Source: Candidatus Collierbacteria bacterium (GTDB lineage Bacteria; Patescibacteriota; Microgenomatia; UBA1400; MFAQ01). From it: 41,551 nt of DNA. Each line of letters begins with the position of its first letter. The first letter of the stretch is position 1. Where the stretch lies: assembly GCA_003531665.1 (NCBI GenBank), contig DQFC01000001.1:8567-50117 (forward strand), given 5' to 3'. Under the pieces are notes generated by a model. That model was not told the origin of the DNA and did no database searches. It saw nothing but the letters and a program-made list of their open reading frames with translations. A program made the translations under genes and the position numbers. Below, piece by piece: positions 40,141 through 41,551 of the stretch.

Positions 40141-41048
40141 ATTTCACCAGCCAAGAGCTTTACTTCTAGTTGACGATTCAACTCTTCGTTTGTCACTCCA
40201 TCTCTTTCGGCGTCAAAATAGCCCCCCATAATTCTGGACGCCAATACGGGCGCAAACTCCTTATCATTTTTCTCGGTCCATTTGGAAATCTCTTTATAAA
40301 TATTTAAAAATTTCTCTGCCAGATCCGGTCTCTTCAGTTTTGTATATACACGGTGATAGAAATAGGCCACGTCGTAATACATCAGACCTGCCATCTGGGC
40401 GGCTTCGGCGTCAATCAAGTAATATTGTCCAGCTTTGGTCTTCATTATGTTCCATGGGGTAAAATCTCCATGGCTCGCGGCGATATCAATCTCCTTTCTG
40501 TTCACTTCGATAAATTGAAGTAATTTTTTTGTACTACCCTTGATACTTTTGGACCAGCCGGTTGCAACTTGTAGTATCCTCTCTTGCCAAACCTCTTTAA
40601 AATGTTCTACATCTTTGGGTAACAAAACCATTTTGGATAACTCGAGAAGATTATTGGCAATTCCCGCCGCTCTTTCGAGATCCTTATCCGAAATATTCGT
40701 ATTATTATCCGTTACTCCCACCAATGGCTTTCCAAAAACATATTCTCCTACGAACCAATATCTATCTTGAAAATATCCTTCGTCAAAGGGTTTAGGTGAT
40801 TTGAAAGTTGTCGCGTATTTATTCCAAACCGAATTCATGTTTCTGTTCCATGCTGTCTCATTCTTGGTCCTTTCTCCTATTCCGGCTGTCGTTGCCATCT
40901 TTACGAAAAGTTTTTCATTTTCAAATTTCACCAGGCCTGTCATGTGCCGCCAGGGTTGTTCTAGCTTAATCACCTTGTACCCCAGACTTTCAAAGTGTCT
41001 CCCCACCTCTTCTAGGCTCAATTTTTCTACTATTTCTTTTCCAGACAT
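40137..41048 (-). CDS. APH-fold phosphotransferase (aminoglycoside/choline kinase-like)
   Basis: Small-molecule kinase of the APH/choline kinase superfamily. Residues: K50 (LFVKM, ATP-binding lysine), catalytic loop H193-G-D195-F-T-P-W-N200, metal-binding D213 (YLIDAEAA), then YYDVAYFYHRV. 303 aa. Substrate unknown; resistance, choline or sugar kinase roles are all possible, and no specific subfamily is evident. It converges on rpsI and the two genes overlap by 4 nt at their stops. The -10 box is 6 nt before the ATG, so the mRNA is probably leaderless. Confidence 0.85.
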   Translation of the reverse strand: MSGKEIVEKLSLEEVGRHFESLGYKVIKLEQPWRHMTGLVKFENEKLFVKMATTAGIGERTKNETAWNRNMNSVWNKYATTFKSPKPFDEGYFQDRYWFVGEYVFGKPLVGVTDNNTNISDKDLERAAGIANNLLELSKMVLLPKDVEHFKEVWQERILQVATGWSKSIKGSTKKLLQFIEVNRKEIDIAASHGDFTPWNIMKTKAGQYYLIDAEAAQMAGLMYYDVAYFYHRVYTKLKRPDLAEKFLNIYKEISKWTEKNDKEFAPVLASRIMGGYFDAERDGVTNEELNRQLEVKLLAGEI

Positions 41049-41054
41049 GATTTA

Positions 41055-41060
41055 AGTATA
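41055..41060 (-). promoter_or_regulatory. -10 box of the APH-like kinase gene
   Basis: TATACT on the minus strand, ending 6 nt before ATG 41048. Divergent from the promoter at 41077. Confidence 0.42.
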
Positions 41061-41076
41061 GTCTAACCACACCCCA

Positions 41077-41085
41077 TGTTATAAT
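41077..41085 (+). promoter_or_regulatory. extended -10 promoter of the last orphan
   Basis: TGTTATAAT followed by GTCCCATAA. It predicts a leader of about 25 nt. No consensus -35; the region upstream is the divergent kinase promoter. Confidence 0.55.
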
Positions 41086-41115
41086 GTCCCATAACCCATT
41101 TTAAGGAGGTCTGTC

Positions 41116-41514
41116 TTGAACATTAAGATTCTTGTTGATAACGTCAGCCGTGAATGGACGCCGAGTCCTTTTAAGGTCCAAGCACTCAAAGAAATTATTC
41201 AAGCCGTATTCAAATGTCCCTCAATATTTATTTTTAGACCGGCGTCTGAATACTGCTTCACAGAACTTGGCCACGTTACTCCGGTCAATAACGTCATCGT
41301 TACCATCGGACCGGAGAAGCCCGATGAGCAGCCCTATCGAAGCGTCGATTTTTCAGCCAAAGCTGACCTGATCAATCAAAAAGTTCAGTCTCTTCTTTTA
41401 GGATCCTCTGTCCCGTATGAAATCAATTTACCGGCGGAGGTCAACATTACTGCCTTTCGGAAGGTCTATTCTTTCCGAGGCGGGCAAGCTATTGAAAAAC
41501 AGGAATGGCGTTAG
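41116..41514 (+). CDS. hypothetical protein, 132 aa
   Basis: Not recognised. Small alpha/beta protein, MNIKILVDNVSREWTPSPFKVQALKEIIQAVFKCPSIFIFRP, with two Cys and a C-terminal AFRKVYSFRGGQAIEKQEWR. The start is TTG, chosen because a full AAGGAGGT Shine-Dalgarno (41103-41110) ends 5 nt before it. Cassette organisation like the other orphans. Confidence 0.72.
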   Translation: MNIKILVDNVSREWTPSPFKVQALKEIIQAVFKCPSIFIFRPASEYCFTELGHVTPVNNVIVTIGPEKPDEQPYRSVDFSAKADLINQKVQSLLLGSSVPYEINLPAEVNITAFRKVYSFRGGQAIEKQEWR

Positions 41515-41530
41515 TCAATTTTTTTATCCT

Positions 41531-41551
41531 CCCCTCGCAAGAGGGGATTTT
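41531..41551 (+). terminator. intrinsic terminator at the window end
   Basis: CCCCTC-GCAA-GAGGGG with a GNRA tetraloop, followed by ATTTT up to the end of the window. Confidence 0.8.

Noticed and set aside
1..41551. Alternative genetic code with TGA as glycine or tryptophan
   Set aside because: TGA ends rpoC, rpsQ, rplX and the gene at 28869 exactly at the expected protein ends. No in-frame TGA interrupts conserved genes.
1..41551. CRISPR array, prophage or insertion sequence
   Set aside because: No spaced direct repeats of 24-40 nt and no transposase, integrase or phage structural gene were seen. The only tandem repeats are the 7-nt leaders.

Overview
The window is one continuous ribosomal protein and RNA polymerase supercluster from a Candidate Phyla Radiation (Patescibacteria) bacterium, most likely of the Microgenomates side. 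The reasons are as follows. Ribosomal protein L30 is missing between S5 and L15 (only 5 nt separate them), a loss reported for CPR bacteria. The r-proteins carry short Lys/Ala-rich tails. A perfect GC-rich palindrome of a kind I recall from CPR genomes lies inside rplV. Small orphan genes are scattered between otherwise canonical operon segments. TGA is used as a stop (rpoC, rpsQ, rplX), so the Gracilibacteria/Absconditabacteria code is excluded. The phylum call is inference; no phylogeny was run.

Layout. (1) 2-8053: rpoB (5' end cut by the window), rpoC, rpsL, rpsG. (2) 8147-14967: an accessory block with a DUF1361-like membrane protein, then on the minus strand a 724-aa unknown protein and an 886-aa CCA-adding-enzyme-like/HD protein, then a hicB-hicA toxin-antitoxin pair and an acidic orphan. 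(3) 15003-18883: fusA, tuf, rpsJ, closed by a terminator. (4) 18980-27239: rplC-D-W-B, rpsS, rplV, rpsC, rplP, rpmC, rpsQ, rplN-X-E, rpsN, rpsH, rplF, rplR, rpsE, rplO, tightly packed with several overlaps. (5) 27263-31809: a second accessory block with a candidate small RNA, four orphan genes, an M28 peptidase and a 379-aa unknown. (6) 31831-35055: secY, adk, an orphan and map. (7) 35084-35802: a secreted or anchored orphan with a long structured leader. (8) 35928-40140: infA, rpmJ, rpsM, rpsK, rpsD, rpoA, rplQ, rplM, rpsI. (9) 40137-41551: a convergent APH-fold kinase gene and one more orphan.

The sequence shows three styles of gene start. Most orphan genes are self-contained cassettes: an extended -10 promoter, a 30-55 nt leader, a strong AGGAGG-type ribosome binding site about 5 nt before the start, and usually an intrinsic terminator. 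Several other genes (CCA-like, hicB, M28 peptidase, map, APH kinase) have a -10 box only 6-12 nt upstream of the start, which predicts leaderless or nearly leaderless mRNAs. Seven core genes (fusA, rplP, rpsQ, rpsE, adk, rpsD, rpsI) instead start directly after a tract of 7-nt tandem repeats of the form AACYAAY with no Shine-Dalgarno sequence. In two places this repeat has become the 3' coding end of the gene upstream. This heptad leader is the most striking undescribed pattern I see.

Other points of note: a structured RNA leader at 35159-35275; a candidate sRNA gene at 27297-27410; an inverted repeat around the divergent CCA-like/hicB promoters; and substitutions in RpoB (position 526) and S12 (position 88) of the type that gives rifampicin and streptomycin resistance elsewhere. 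No tRNA, rRNA, CRISPR array, insertion sequence or prophage gene was recognised.
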